This document shows positions 6,265 to 14,172 of a DNA stretch of 26,861 nucleotides, piece after piece (the first letter of the stretch is position 1; each line of letters begins with the position of its first letter). Source of the DNA: a virus; IMG/VR virus record IMGVR_UViG_3300034072_000616, positions 1 to 26,861 of that record; one strand, written 5' to 3'. The position numbers were made by a program, and so were the translations under genes. Below the pieces are notes generated by a model. It worked only from the letters and a program-made list of their open reading frames with translations, ran no database searches and was not told where the DNA came from.

Positions 6265-7901
6265 GGCGCCGCCTCGGTCGTCGCATCGCCGCCATCAAGC
6301 TCTGATGTGTCGGCGTCGTCAATGCCCTGCACGATCGGGTTCAGTGAGAAGTCATAGGTCGATGGCGGCGCGGCCTGCACCGGGGGCTGTTCTTCTTCAT
6401 CCCAGGCATAGATCAGCGGGCTTTCCTCGCGCAGCACGACAGGCACGGTGCCATCAACGCGATGCTCCATCTCGGCGACGCGAAAGAGCTTGTCCACCCA
6501 ACCCAGCGGCGCGAACGATAGCTCGATCGGGCTGTTCTTGCGGATGCGCCAACCGGTGGCGTCGAGCGTGCAGGTGAACGCCCCGCCGAACTGCTGGCGC
6601 TGCAAACGCTGTTTCGCAAGCCGCTGCGCCTGGCTGGCAGACTGCACCATGGGCAGGTCGAAGGTGTCGATACGGTCGATGCCGTCCACGCTCGCCAGCT
6701 CGATCTGCGGATAGTCCACGGGCTGATAGAGCGCATTGTCGCTCGGGTCCGTGAATATCCCGCGCACGATGTTGAAGGTCTCGTCGAGCGCCGGGGTCTG
6801 CCGCCACTCGAACTCGCCAAGCACGTTGTCGGTCGTGAAGCTGGCTTGCGGCACGGCAAGGTCATTGTAGAACACGAACAGCCTAAGCTTGCCGCCGACA
6901 TCGTCGAAATCGGCGTACATGCTCGCCTTGAGCGCGTCGATGACGGTGGTGGGGCTGTCAGCCTCCGAGAACACACCATCGCTGCGATAGCGCGGCTCCG
7001 TCCCGCCCGCCGCGAGCGAGATTTCATCGTCGCACAAATTGGCGGCCGCAATGAACGATTCCAGATCGATGCGCTGTTTCGGGATGCCGAGCCCCACCGC
7101 CAACTTTCCGTTGATCCGCCAGCCCAGCAGATACCAGAGCAGTTGCAGCGCAGGATTGCGCGCCGCATCGTTATCCCACGCCCAGGTCGACTGATTATCG
7201 GCGCGCTGGGAGCCGCTGCCCCCCGGAACGGTGCTGTCGAGGCGGGGGTCATAGACCTTCGCGCCCTTGCCCCTGATCGTGATGCGCGACGGGATCGACT
7301 GGGCGAACGGGCTCTCGGTCTTCTTGCTGTTGCCGGTCAGCTTGAAGCGCAGGTGGATATAGGCCAGCCCGGTGAATCGCCTGGTGCTGCCCATGCGCGC
7401 GCTGATATTGATGGCGTTGGCGGCGCTGCCCTCGGTGCGCGTGGCGACCGTCAGATAGCCGACAAACTCGCCTTGCACGCTGCCGCCTGCCGTCCATGCG
7501 AGCTTCTCGTCGAACCAGATTTCGTCGATCGACTGCACGGCATGGCTGGCGTTCACGATGAAGCGGTGCAGATAGGTCTGGTTGTCGGTGTATTCCTGAT
7601 CGCGGATATCGGTCGCCATCGCGGTCTGGCCGAACACGATCTTGCGCGGCGTGCGCGGGTCTATGCTGGCATTGAGGCGACTGATGGATTCCGGGCTGTT
7701 GCGCGGGGCTTGCGGCTTCTTGGCGAGCAGCGAGGCACCGATCGACAGGATGGATGACGCCGTGAGCAGCGCGCCCGCGCTGATGCCCGCTACCGTGGTC
7801 GAAAGCGCGCCAGCGATACCAAATGCAGCCGCGCCGCCCGTCGCGATGGTGATGGCAGCAATGGCGGTGACCGCAGCCGCGATCTTGAGAACCTTCGCCA
7901 T
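6261..7901 (-). CDS. Tail tip / central fibre protein J-like (phage-tail_3)
   Basis: This 546-residue protein opens with a hydrophobic Ala/Gly-rich segment (about 5-60) as in many J/tip-attachment proteins. It continues through RKIVFGQTAMATDI, LHRFIVNASHAVQSIDEIWFDE, a central region with AANLCDDEISL and SEADSPTTVIDALKASMYADF, and a hub-like part RIDTFDLPMVQSASQAQRLAKQRL. These are features of the lambda J-like 'putative phage tail protein' family. It is about half the length of lambda J, so host-binding functions are probably carried by the separate fibres downstream. It overlaps the K-like gene stop by 1 bp. Confidence 0.75.
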   Translation of the reverse strand: MAKVLKIAAAVTAIAAITIATGGAAAFGIAGALSTTVAGISAGALLTASSILSIGASLLAKKPQAPRNSPESISRLNASIDPRTPRKIVFGQTAMATDIRDQEYTDNQTYLHRFIVNASHAVQSIDEIWFDEKLAWTAGGSVQGEFVGYLTVATRTEGSAANAINISARMGSTRRFTGLAYIHLRFKLTGNSKKTESPFAQSIPSRITIRGKGAKVYDPRLDSTVPGGSGSQRADNQSTWAWDNDAARNPALQLLWYLLGWRINGKLAVGLGIPKQRIDLESFIAAANLCDDEISLAAGGTEPRYRSDGVFSEADSPTTVIDALKASMYADFDDVGGKLRLFVFYNDLAVPQASFTTDNVLGEFEWRQTPALDETFNIVRGIFTDPSDNALYQPVDYPQIELASVDGIDRIDTFDLPMVQSASQAQRLAKQRLQRQQFGGAFTCTLDATGWRIRKNSPIELSFAPLGWVDKLFRVAEMEHRVDGTVPVVLREESPLIYAWDEEEQPPVQAAPPSTYDFSLNPIVQGIDDADTSELDGGDATTEAAP

Positions 7902-8308
7902 CAGACCCTCCAGGCTTTTTGCCAGGCGGCGCGCTGGATCGTGACCAGCCCCTCGGCTTCGCCTTCTTGCCCGACGAACAGCCCGGTCGTGCCGTCACAC
8001 ACGCCAAGCGCTTCTCCGGTCCAGACGAGATCCCCGCGCCGCGCATGGCTCGGCGGGATAGTGGGCAGCATGGTGTCAACGGTGGCGTCGAGCGTCCCGG
8101 CACCATAGCGCGACAGGGCCAGCACAGAGCCTTGCGCGGTCGAGTAGCGCCCCCGGAATGCAGCCGCGATGTCGGTGTCCGTCATGGCGAGAACGGCGTT
8201 GGCGGAATGGAGGGCGCAGTCGTGGTCGCCGTAGCAAAATGGCTTGCGCCGCACGCTGGCCAGATACTCTGACAGCCGGGCATCCCAATCGGATCTGCGC
8301 GCGATCAC
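7901..8308 (-). CDS. DUF6950-like tail tip protein (K-like, NlpC/P60-related)
   Basis: The 135-residue protein starts at GTG 8308 overlapping the upstream stop (GTGA). Residues 20-45 read RRKPFCYGDHDCALHSANAV, with Cys31 in the place of the NlpC/P60 nucleophile, then DTDIAAAFRGRYSTAQG and HARRGDLVWTG. This is the signature I recall for the DUF6950 family, which sits at the lambda K position in many alphaproteobacterial phages. A peptidoglycan endopeptidase role at DNA entry is likely by position but not proven by motif. It lies between the L-like and J-like genes in a fully coupled run. Confidence 0.7.
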   Translation of the reverse strand: MIARRSDWDARLSEYLASVRRKPFCYGDHDCALHSANAVLAMTDTDIAAAFRGRYSTAQGSVLALSRYGAGTLDATVDTMLPTIPPSHARRGDLVWTGEALGVCDGTTGLFVGQEGEAEGLVTIQRAAWQKAWRV

Positions 8309-8955
8309 TGGAAATCCACCCTTGGCTGACCGATCGGCCCGCCACCGGGGCCACCACCACCCGTGCCAGCGGTGGCAGGGTTCGAATTGATGCCGTTCGC
8401 AATGGCGATGGCGGCGCGCGCGGACAGGTCGCCGCTGTCATAGCGCTCCTGGTCGAGATAGGTCCGGTTGCTGGCAGCGCGGAACGCGGCGAGATAGGTC
8501 TCGATCGTGACGCGGATGATCTGCCCCTGGTCATTCCCGCCGATGTCGAGCGCGGTCATGTAGCCGGTGTAATAGGCCTGGTATCCGCCCTGTTGCACGT
8601 TCGCGGCGTTGCGGACGATGCGCCAGAGCCGGGCGACGCGGCCCTGCCAGTTGGCACGGTCGCCGATGGTGGCCAGCGTCTCGTCGTCGATACCAGGAAG
8701 GCCAGACAGTTCGGCCGTCACGCTCTCGCTGCCACCCTCGCGCACCTGCACCGACGAGATATTGACGAACGCCGCGCCTATGCCGGTGAACAGCTGGCCG
8801 TCGAGGTCAGCGTCACCCGTCCCGCTCGGCGTCCAGTCTGCGCCCGAGGTATTCGCGCGCACCGGGTCACCATCGATGTCGAGAAAGGCGAACCAGACCG
8901 GCTTGATGATGCGGGCATCGAGCGCCGCCGCTGCTGTGCTGTCGGGGAGGCTCAC
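8305..8955 (-). CDS. Minor tail protein, L-like position
   Basis: The 216-residue product starts at GTG 8955 overlapping the preceding stop. It includes VWFAFLDIDGDPVRANTSGADWT, a middle region on baseplate-like beta structure (VREGGSESVTAELSGLPGID, WQGRVARLWRIVRN) and ARAAIAIANGINSN, ending in a Gly-rich tail (GTGGGGPGGGPIG). By gene order (TMP, M, L, K, J) it is the lambda gpL analogue or another hub component. I recall similar sphingomonad phage proteins annotated only as hypothetical. There is no visible Cys cluster for an Fe-S centre, unlike lambda gpL. Confidence 0.6.
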   Translation of the reverse strand: MSLPDSTAAAALDARIIKPVWFAFLDIDGDPVRANTSGADWTPSGTGDADLDGQLFTGIGAAFVNISSVQVREGGSESVTAELSGLPGIDDETLATIGDRANWQGRVARLWRIVRNAANVQQGGYQAYYTGYMTALDIGGNDQGQIIRVTIETYLAAFRAASNRTYLDQERYDSGDLSARAAIAIANGINSNPATAGTGGGGPGGGPIGQPRVDFQ

Positions 8956-9557
8956 AGGTTCTCCACCAGCGAAAGCTCGGTGCCAGACACCGACTGCGAA
9001 TAGGCCAGCGAGAACCCCGCATCGGCATTGGACACAGGAATGAACGGGTCGCCGGTTTCCACCACGGCATTATTGGCTGGCACCTCGTTTAGCGCGGGCT
9101 CGAATTGCGCCGTCGCCTGGCCGCTGCTGTTCGTCACCAGATCCGCGGTCAGCCCCACGGTGCGCCAGTGACCAGACGGCAGCGGCACGGTCATGAATTG
9201 ACCGGCGCGCAGGATGCGGGTCGAGGGAGCCATGCCGTCGAGCGGCAGGCTGTATCCGTCGCCAGTTGCGGCATTGACCAGCGGCTTGGGACCGTAATGG
9301 CGGTTGCAGGGCAGGGGCAGGCGGAACCAGTTCTGCTGCCCGCGCAACGACAGCAGGAAGGCACGCCAGGCGCGTTCCTGCTCCTCGGTGGTGATGTCGA
9401 CGATGGAGATGCGCGCCGCCCAGACCTCGGCACCGGGCAGGCCGATGATCTGCCGCCGTCCGGTCCAGATCGATCGGTTCTGCTGACCGGGCACGGACAG
9501 GTCGAGCGAGGTCATTTCCCATGCGCCGGGATCGTCGGGGAGATAAACCTCGGTCAT
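8952..9557 (-). CDS. Distal tail protein, M-like position
   Basis: The 201-residue protein has an ATG overlapping the tape measure stop. Motifs: LPDDPGAWEMTSLDLSVPGQQNRSIWTGRRQ, then EEQERAWRAFLLSLRGQQNWFRLPLP, and a C-terminal half of beta strands (ILRAGQFMTVPLPSG). The central part resembles tail proteins placed after the tape measure, where distal tail or baseplate ring proteins are encoded. The role as tail-tube cap or ring is inferred from gene order and coupling to the L-like gene (GTGA). Confidence 0.6.
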   Translation of the reverse strand: MTEVYLPDDPGAWEMTSLDLSVPGQQNRSIWTGRRQIIGLPGAEVWAARISIVDITTEEQERAWRAFLLSLRGQQNWFRLPLPCNRHYGPKPLVNAATGDGYSLPLDGMAPSTRILRAGQFMTVPLPSGHWRTVGLTADLVTNSSGQATAQFEPALNEVPANNAVVETGDPFIPVSNADAGFSLAYSQSVSGTELSLVENL

Positions 9558-12187
9558 ATGCGCGGCCTGCTGCTGCGGCGAAGCGCCTCGGATGCGCCTG
9601 CGTCCACGATCGCGGGGGCGGTAGCGCGCACCACCTCGACCGACACGCCTTGCGCGATGGTCTGGACCTGCGATGCAAAGCCCTCGCGCTCCTCGATCAC
9701 GATGCGGACCGTGCCGCCTGCGGTTGCCCCACCGCGCACCGCGTCCATGCGTCCCAGCGGCACGATGTTGCCCCCGGTGGATGGCCCGACGAACCCCTCG
9801 ACGCGGCCAGGCGATGCGCCCTCGTTGATGCGGTAGACCTGACCGGGCGCGACGGGGCCGCCGCTGGCGCGAGCAAAAAGCGAGCCGATCGTCTTGCCGA
9901 TGGAAAACACCTTGGACGCCGCGCCAGCAAGCCCACTGCTGGCAGAACCGCCGCCGCCACTGCCGAACAAGTTTTCGGCCAATGGCCTGATGACAGCCTG
10001 CTGGATCGCAATGCGAAGCAGATCGGCGACAATGGACTTGGCAACGCTGCTGAATACATCGCCCAGCGATTCGGCATTCAGTATCGCATCGACGAGCTGG
10101 TCGTTCAGGTTTTGCAGGCCATCGATCGCGATGCCTTCGACCTGATCGTTGATATTGTTGCCGGAGATGGTCAGGTCGCGCAGGAAGCGTTGGCCCGGCG
10201 ACTGGTTGGCGAGGTCGCTCTCGGTCCGAGCCTGCTTTTCGAGCGCGCCAAGGACGGCTAGGCGAGCACCAGCAATTCGCTCCTGAACATCGGTGCTGGA
10301 CAGCAGGGAAAGAACGAGTTCCTGCTCCGCTTGTGCTTGGCTGGCCTGGAGGTCGAGCAACCTGTTTTCGAGGCGTGCGCGGTCCTCTCTCGTCGTGGCG
10401 AGCGCGAGACTGGCGCGAACCAGATCCTGCTCGTTCTGGTTTGCTGCCGTGGCGAGATCAAACTGGTCCTGTGTCCGCTGGTCGAGACGACGCAGGGAAT
10501 CGGTCACGCTCTTGCCGAGTTCGCGGCCCTTGTCGGCAGCCTGACGGATATCGGCGTCGGAGAGACCTCCTGACGTGCTGCTCGAACTACTACGGCGGCG
10601 GCTCGACGGCGCGGCGACCGCCGCCACACGCGATGGCGCAGCGCCCTTTATAGCCGCGTCAATGGATGCCAGCCCTTTTTCGAGACCGGCAATCCGCGCC
10701 TGTGCATCTGCCACGCCCTGCCGCGCGGTCGCCTTGCGCGTGTCGCCCGTGCCTTGGATGAACAAGCCGCCGCCGGGCGTGGTCGCACCGATCGACGCCT
10801 GGTTCTGTGCTGCGGAAAAAGCCTTGGCGCGTGCTAGCTCGGCCTGCGCAAGCACCAGCGAGGCGCGGGCGCTTTCCAGCTTCTTCTTGGTGTTTTCACG
10901 CTCGGCCTGGGCAAGCTTCAACGCTTCCTCTCGTGCCTTGCCATGGGCATTGGCCAGTCGCTCTGCGGCCTCTGCGGCGGGACGCGTCGCCTCTGCGGAA
11001 ATCTCTTGCGCGCGGGCATGCGCCTTGGCCGCGACTGTTGCCTCGCTGGTTTCGGTGAACAGCGTGCCGAGTGCGAGCGCAACCGCCGTCACCGCCAACC
11101 CGATGCCCACGGGCCCGAGCAATGCGGCCTGCAACCCGCGAGCGGCGAATGCGGCTGCTTCCATGCCGGTTGCGGCTCCTGCCAGGCGAGCCTGCAGGGC
11201 AAAGGTCGCCGCCCCGACAACGCCCATGCTTGCGGCAGTCCCGCCAAGAGCGGCCTGCGCAGCAACATTTGCCGCCACGAACCGAACCGCGATGGTCGAT
11301 GCCAGCACCGCAATGGCCGGAATGACGATATCGAGATTATTGGCGAGCAGCTGGAGGCCACCCGCGATTGCCGCACTCGCCCCATTGGTCGCGGCAGCCT
11401 GCCCAACATAAACCGTCAGCTGGCTGTTCAGCGATTCGAACGCGCCCGCGATGGTGAGGGTGGCCTTGCTGGCCTGGCCTTCAAGCTGGCTGCTGCCTGC
11501 GAGGATGGCGGCGAAGAAGTCGCGGCTCGATACCTCTCCGGCAAGCACGGCCTCACGCAGCTTGGCAACACTTCCTCCGAAGCGCTCCGATGCTGCGGCG
11601 GCCTGCAAGAGCGGACGCAAGCCGCCCTCATTCACCTGGTTGAACTCTTCCGCGCGCACCGTCCCGCTGGCGAGCGCCTGTTGCAGGCCAAGGATCGCGC
11701 CGGATGCCTGCGTCGCGCTCGTCCCCGTGATCAGCAGCGCCTGACTGGTCGCCTCGGTGAGCGCAAGGAGCTGGTCTTGGCTGGCACCAAGCTCGCGGCC
11801 CGCCTGCGACGCATTGCCAAACAGTTCGGCGAGCGATTCAATGCTGACCCCATAGCGCCCCGACAATTCGAGCAGCCGGCTCTGCACCGCCTCAAGGTTT
11901 GCGCCTTCAAGCCCGGCCACCTTCAGGCTGTTCTGCAACCGGGTGAAGCCGTCGATCAAGCCGACCAGCTCGCGGCCCGTAAACGCCGTTGCAAAGGTCG
12001 CGGCAAGCCCCTTGATCGACGAACCGATGGCCCCGCTGGACTTGCGCATCTGCGCCTCAAGATCGCGGACACGCTTTTCCTGCAGGCCGAGCTGCTGATC
12101 GACCGTCTTGGTCGCGCGTCGTACATCGCCGAGATAGCGATCAACCTGCGCGCGCAATTCGAGGATGACTGGGTCGATTTCAGGCAT
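9554..12187 (-). CDS. Tape measure protein
   Basis: This 877-residue protein sets tail length. The N-terminal ~280 residues match the TMP_3 type: LRAQVDRYLGDVRRATKTVD, FTRLQNSLKVAGLEGANL, LLELSGRYGVSIESLAELF, TSATQASGAILGLQQALASG and FNQVNEGGLRPLLQAAA. Hydrophobic segments follow (about 285-315 and near 365-390), then long Ala/Glu/Lys coiled coil, a Ser-rich linker and a Gly-rich C-terminus. At about 0.15 nm per residue the tail would be near 130 nm (inference). It begins at ATG 12187 without a clear Shine-Dalgarno; promoter candidate B ends 10 nt before this ATG, so the message may be leaderless. It is preceded by the frameshift tail-chaperone pair, as in most siphophages. Confidence 0.85.
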   Translation of the reverse strand: MPEIDPVILELRAQVDRYLGDVRRATKTVDQQLGLQEKRVRDLEAQMRKSSGAIGSSIKGLAATFATAFTGRELVGLIDGFTRLQNSLKVAGLEGANLEAVQSRLLELSGRYGVSIESLAELFGNASQAGRELGASQDQLLALTEATSQALLITGTSATQASGAILGLQQALASGTVRAEEFNQVNEGGLRPLLQAAAASERFGGSVAKLREAVLAGEVSSRDFFAAILAGSSQLEGQASKATLTIAGAFESLNSQLTVYVGQAAATNGASAAIAGGLQLLANNLDIVIPAIAVLASTIAVRFVAANVAAQAALGGTAASMGVVGAATFALQARLAGAATGMEAAAFAARGLQAALLGPVGIGLAVTAVALALGTLFTETSEATVAAKAHARAQEISAEATRPAAEAAERLANAHGKAREEALKLAQAERENTKKKLESARASLVLAQAELARAKAFSAAQNQASIGATTPGGGLFIQGTGDTRKATARQGVADAQARIAGLEKGLASIDAAIKGAAPSRVAAVAAPSSRRRSSSSSTSGGLSDADIRQAADKGRELGKSVTDSLRRLDQRTQDQFDLATAANQNEQDLVRASLALATTREDRARLENRLLDLQASQAQAEQELVLSLLSSTDVQERIAGARLAVLGALEKQARTESDLANQSPGQRFLRDLTISGNNINDQVEGIAIDGLQNLNDQLVDAILNAESLGDVFSSVAKSIVADLLRIAIQQAVIRPLAENLFGSGGGGSASSGLAGAASKVFSIGKTIGSLFARASGGPVAPGQVYRINEGASPGRVEGFVGPSTGGNIVPLGRMDAVRGGATAGGTVRIVIEEREGFASQVQTIAQGVSVEVVRATAPAIVDAGASEALRRSSRPRI

Positions 12188-12188
12188 G

Positions 12189-12434
12189 TCAGTTGGCTAC
12201 ACCGCGCGCACCTGCCGCGTTACCGCCGTCCCTGTGCGCCTTGAGAAACCGTTTGAGACCATCGCTGGCCTGCCGGTCGGGCTTGTCGCTGCTGTGCGCT
12301 TCATTGTGCGCCTCAAGCGCTTCGAGATAGTCGGACAGGTCGAGCGTGCGCCAGTCGAGCCCCATCGCCCCACAATTGGCGATCAGCTGTCCTTTTCGGT
12401 ATCGCTCAGGCTCTCGCCGGGGGCCGGTTCCGCT
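12189..12434 (-). CDS. Tail assembly chaperone extension read by -1 frameshift
   Basis: In the -1 frame relative to the chaperone gene, an open frame runs from the A9 slip site to TGA 12189, one base before the tape measure ATG. A -1 slip would fuse residue 131 of the chaperone to 81 new residues (total 212 aa), containing DWRTLDLSDYLEALEAHNEAH and a basic LKRFLKAHRDGGN tail. This mirrors lambda G/GT, where the longer product links the chaperone to the tape measure. An internal ATG at 12365 with a poor Shine-Dalgarno could instead start a separate 58-residue protein. Promoter candidate B lies within its last codons. Confidence 0.6.
   Translation of the reverse strand, partial: SGTGPRREPERYRKGQLIANCGAMGLDWRTLDLSDYLEALEAHNEAHSSDKPDRQASDGLKRFLKAHRDGGNAAGARGVAN
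12198..12231 (-). promoter_or_regulatory. Late promoter candidate B (tape measure)
   Basis: RGACGGCGGTAAC at 12219-12231 on the complement is followed after 19 nt by TA at 12199-12198. Ten bases separate this TA from the tape measure ATG, which has no Shine-Dalgarno. If TA is at -12/-11, the first transcribed base is the A of that ATG. The element overlaps the end of the chaperone extension, where it is read as Asp-Gly-Gly-Asn. Confidence 0.6.
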
Positions 12435-12826
12435 TTTTTTTTAAGCTCGACGCCAAAGATCGCGGCGGACAGCACGCGCCATGCCTGGACGACACCCTCG
12501 GACAGCGGGCGCGCCGGATAGGCATATTGCTCGACCAGCTGTTTTGCACGGATCGGGCCGACTTCGATCTCCTCGCCATGCACCATGCCGGAATTGCCGC
12601 CGATCAGGGCGAGCCGCAGCACATCGAGCACGTCCTTTGCATGGGCGGAGCCGCCACCCAGGAACGAAAGGTCGCCGTCTGCCGTGCCACCGATAGCCTG
12701 GCGCAGGCTTTCCTCGATCGCCAGCATCGGGCGTCCGGTTACGCGCTCGAGCTCCACCACCTGCGGCAGCGGAAGCCAGAACACATATTCGCCGTCGCCG
12801 AACGGCATCTCGACGCGGGTTTGCAT
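12383..12826 (-). CDS. Tail assembly chaperone, GTA-gp10-like
   Basis: The 147-residue zero-frame product starts at ATG 12826, 4 bp after the tail tube stop; the frame is open further upstream but that part lies inside the tube gene. Residues 8-45 (FGDGEYVFWLPLPQVVELERVTGRPMLAIEESLRQ) match the TAC_11/GTA-gp10 family of tail assembly chaperones. Near residue 128 it has three AAA lysine codons in a run of nine A (12434-12442), a classical slippery site. The position between tail tube and tape measure is the conserved place for this chaperone pair. Most ribosomes would stop at 12383; a minority would make the longer fusion. Confidence 0.8.
   Translation of the reverse strand: MQTRVEMPFGDGEYVFWLPLPQVVELERVTGRPMLAIEESLRQAIGGTADGDLSFLGGGSAHAKDVLDVLRLALIGGNSGMVHGEEIEVGPIRAKQLVEQYAYPARPLSEGVVQAWRVLSAAIFGVELKKKAEPAPGESLSDTEKDS
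12434..12442 (-). promoter_or_regulatory. Slippery A9 sequence for programmed -1 frameshift
   Basis: Nine consecutive A on the complement, read in zero frame as CTT AAA AAA AAA GCG, permit tandem slippage A-AAA-AAA by -1. Just 3' of it a short palindrome (CCGG, three C, CCGG) could act as a stimulator. The +1 frame closes after a few codons, while the -1 frame stays open to the tape measure gene. Confidence 0.65.
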
Positions 12827-12830
12827 GGGA

Positions 12831-13277
12831 TCAGACTGCGGCCGTCCAGGTCCAGGTGCCATCGCTGGCGAGCGTGATTTCGCCGCTGCTGTCGCCATTG
12901 GCGTCGAGCGACATGTTGGCGCTGGTCAGATTGAACGCCCCGGCGAAGGTGCCCATCAGGTCGCCGGTATCGGTGCCGTCGTACTTGTAGAGCTCGACCT
13001 TGTAGTTCTTGACCACGCCCAGCGCATCATCGAACGCCTCGATGTCGGCCTTGTCCACGCCGCCGGTTCCGGTGATGTCCATCTGCTTCGATGTGGTCTT
13101 GGAGCGGCGCACGGCGGGCTGGCCAGGCTTGGCGCAGTCGCGGCGGTTGCGGTCGCTCGTGTTCGCAACGCGGTTGATTGAGACGTTTTCAATACCGCAG
13201 ATGGCGGTGAACACTTCCGGCGTCGCACCATCGCCGACCTTGATCAGCGCAAAATCACTTTCGTTCGGAATCGACAC
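12831..13277 (-). CDS. Major tail tube protein
   Basis: The 148-residue protein starts at GTG 13277 with an AAAGGAG Shine-Dalgarno. Its sequence fits the tail tube family: DFALIKVGDGATPEVFTAICGIENVSINR at the start, a central KTTSKQMDITGTGGVDKADIEAFDDALG, then YKVELYKYDGTDTGDLMGTFAGAFNLTSANM and a beta-rich end. Length is within the usual 130-180 residues for siphophage tube proteins. Promoter candidate C would give it a 23-nt leader. No sheath gene accompanies it, which argues for a non-contractile tail. Confidence 0.8.
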   Translation of the reverse strand: MSIPNESDFALIKVGDGATPEVFTAICGIENVSINRVANTSDRNRRDCAKPGQPAVRRSKTTSKQMDITGTGGVDKADIEAFDDALGVVKNYKVELYKYDGTDTGDLMGTFAGAFNLTSANMSLDANGDSSGEITLASDGTWTWTAAV

Positions 13278-13310
13278 AGCGCGGGGCTCCTTTCACAGTT
13301 GGAGCCGTTC

Positions 13311-13344
13311 TAAGCCGCCTCAGTCGCCTTCGTTACCGCCGTCC
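13311..13344 (-). promoter_or_regulatory. Late promoter candidate C (tail tube)
   Basis: RGACGGCGGTAAC at 13332-13344 on the complement, then 19 nt, then TA at 13312-13311. The predicted start of RNA near 13300 leaves a 23-nt leader that contains the tail tube Shine-Dalgarno. The upstream part overlaps the end of the 82-residue gene, where it again encodes Asp-Gly-Gly-Asn. Confidence 0.6.
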
Positions 13345-13568
13345 CGAGCGCCGCCCTCAATCACCTCGAACCCGGCCCGGCGCTCGTCGGGTTCGTCCAT
13401 GGCGTTCGCGATTGGCAGGAAATTAAGCGCGAAAGCCGCTTCTTCCATGCCGATGCGTTCGAGGCGGTTGGCCATGTTGGAGAGGTCATCGCCCGATAGC
13501 TGCCCGTTCTTGAGCAGCTGCGCGATCAGCACTTCCAGAACCGGGTCGATGGGGGGAGGGGATGTCAC
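13320..13568 (-). CDS. Small hypothetical tail-region protein (82 aa)
   Basis: A frame starting at GTG 13568 encodes an acidic helical protein (ILIAQLLKNG-like region, DDLSNMANRLERIGMEEAAFALNF) ending in a Gly/Asp tail. There is no obvious Shine-Dalgarno, so the start is uncertain. It lies between the tail terminator (DUF3168) and the tail tube. I recall short acidic proteins at this position in related phages but no function for them. Its last 25 bases hold the upstream half of promoter C. Confidence 0.55.
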   Translation of the reverse strand: MTSPPPIDPVLEVLIAQLLKNGQLSGDDLSNMANRLERIGMEEAAFALNFLPIANAMDEPDERRAGFEVIEGGARDGGNEGD

Positions 13569-13589
13569 CGGGGCAGCATAGCACCGCGG

Positions 13590-14033
13590 TCAGGGCTGCG
13601 CCAGCACCCGGGCATTGATCTGTGCCAGATAATGGAACGCCTCGGGTTCGTCGTCCTGCAACAGCTGCATGTCGGACAGGCGGATTCGCGCCGTGATGCC
13701 GGTGTCCAGTTCGATGCGGTTGTCGCTCAGCGCCGCCTCGATGCGCTCGCCGATGCGGCTTGCGTGATCCTCGGCTGTCTCGACCACCTGCGTGCCGGAC
13801 TTGCGGGGATAGGCGAAGGCGTGAACATCCATGGTGATCGCGCCGCCATCGACGCAGGATTGCCGCAGCCGCAGGGTCAGCGGCGGGCCGAGCTTGATGA
13901 ACGGGAAGGGGCGCGAGCTGGGCGTCGCCTGGCTGTAGATCGACGAGGCGGGAACCAGTGCGGTTAGCGGTGCATCACCCTTGAGCTTTGCGAGCACGGC
14001 GCGGCGCAGCAATCTTTGCAGCCCCTTGGCCAT
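13590..14033 (-). CDS. Tail terminator / completion protein (DUF3168)
   Basis: The 147-residue protein begins at ATG 14033 with a strong GAGGAGG Shine-Dalgarno, so the 59-bp overlap with the upstream small gene is probably real. Motifs: AVLAKLKGDAPLTALVPASSIYSQATPSSRPFPFIKLGP, then MDVHAFAYPRKSGTQVVETAEDHASRIGERIEAAL and a final FHYLAQINARV. These fit DUF3168, related to HK97 gp10-side joining proteins and lambda gpU, which closes the tail tube at the head-proximal end. Gene order (gp10-like, DUF3168, tube) agrees. Confidence 0.8.
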   Translation of the reverse strand: MAKGLQRLLRRAVLAKLKGDAPLTALVPASSIYSQATPSSRPFPFIKLGPPLTLRLRQSCVDGGAITMDVHAFAYPRKSGTQVVETAEDHASRIGERIEAALSDNRIELDTGITARIRLSDMQLLQDDEPEAFHYLAQINARVLAQP

Positions 14034-14172
14034 CGGCTTCCTCCTCGATCAGTGCGCCTGCGGCCCGTGCGGCGTCGGCAATGGGCTGGGCAACGTCGTG
14101 GGCACCAGCGGGATAGGTGACGGTCGCTAGAGGCGTCCGATACGTCCACGGCGCTTTCAAGGTGATGTTCAT
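13975..14172 (-). CDS. Small hypothetical protein (65 aa)
   Basis: The ATG at 14172 overlaps the stop of the gp10-like gene (ATGA) and has an AAGGAAG Shine-Dalgarno inside that gene. The product begins MNITLKAPWTYRTPLATVTYPAG, a short beta hairpin-like stretch, followed by an Ala-rich helix and a basic end. It extends 59 bp into the DUF3168 gene in another frame. I recognise no family; small proteins of this type with a 'YPAG' motif occur in head-tail joining regions of phages. Confidence 0.55.
   Translation of the reverse strand: MNITLKAPWTYRTPLATVTYPAGAHDVAQPIADAARAAGALIEEEADGQGAAKIAAPRRARKAQG

Noticed and set aside
10943-12244. 433-codon open frame on the + strand across the tape measure gene
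   Set aside because: The opposite strand encodes a clear tape measure protein; the + frame is rich in Arg/Gly/Ala without any domain pattern, typical of a shadow frame.
12434-12442. A9 run as a sequencing error making one longer gene
   Set aside because: Cannot be excluded from sequence alone, but both frames end properly and the arrangement equals the known chaperone frameshift, so programmed slippage is preferred.
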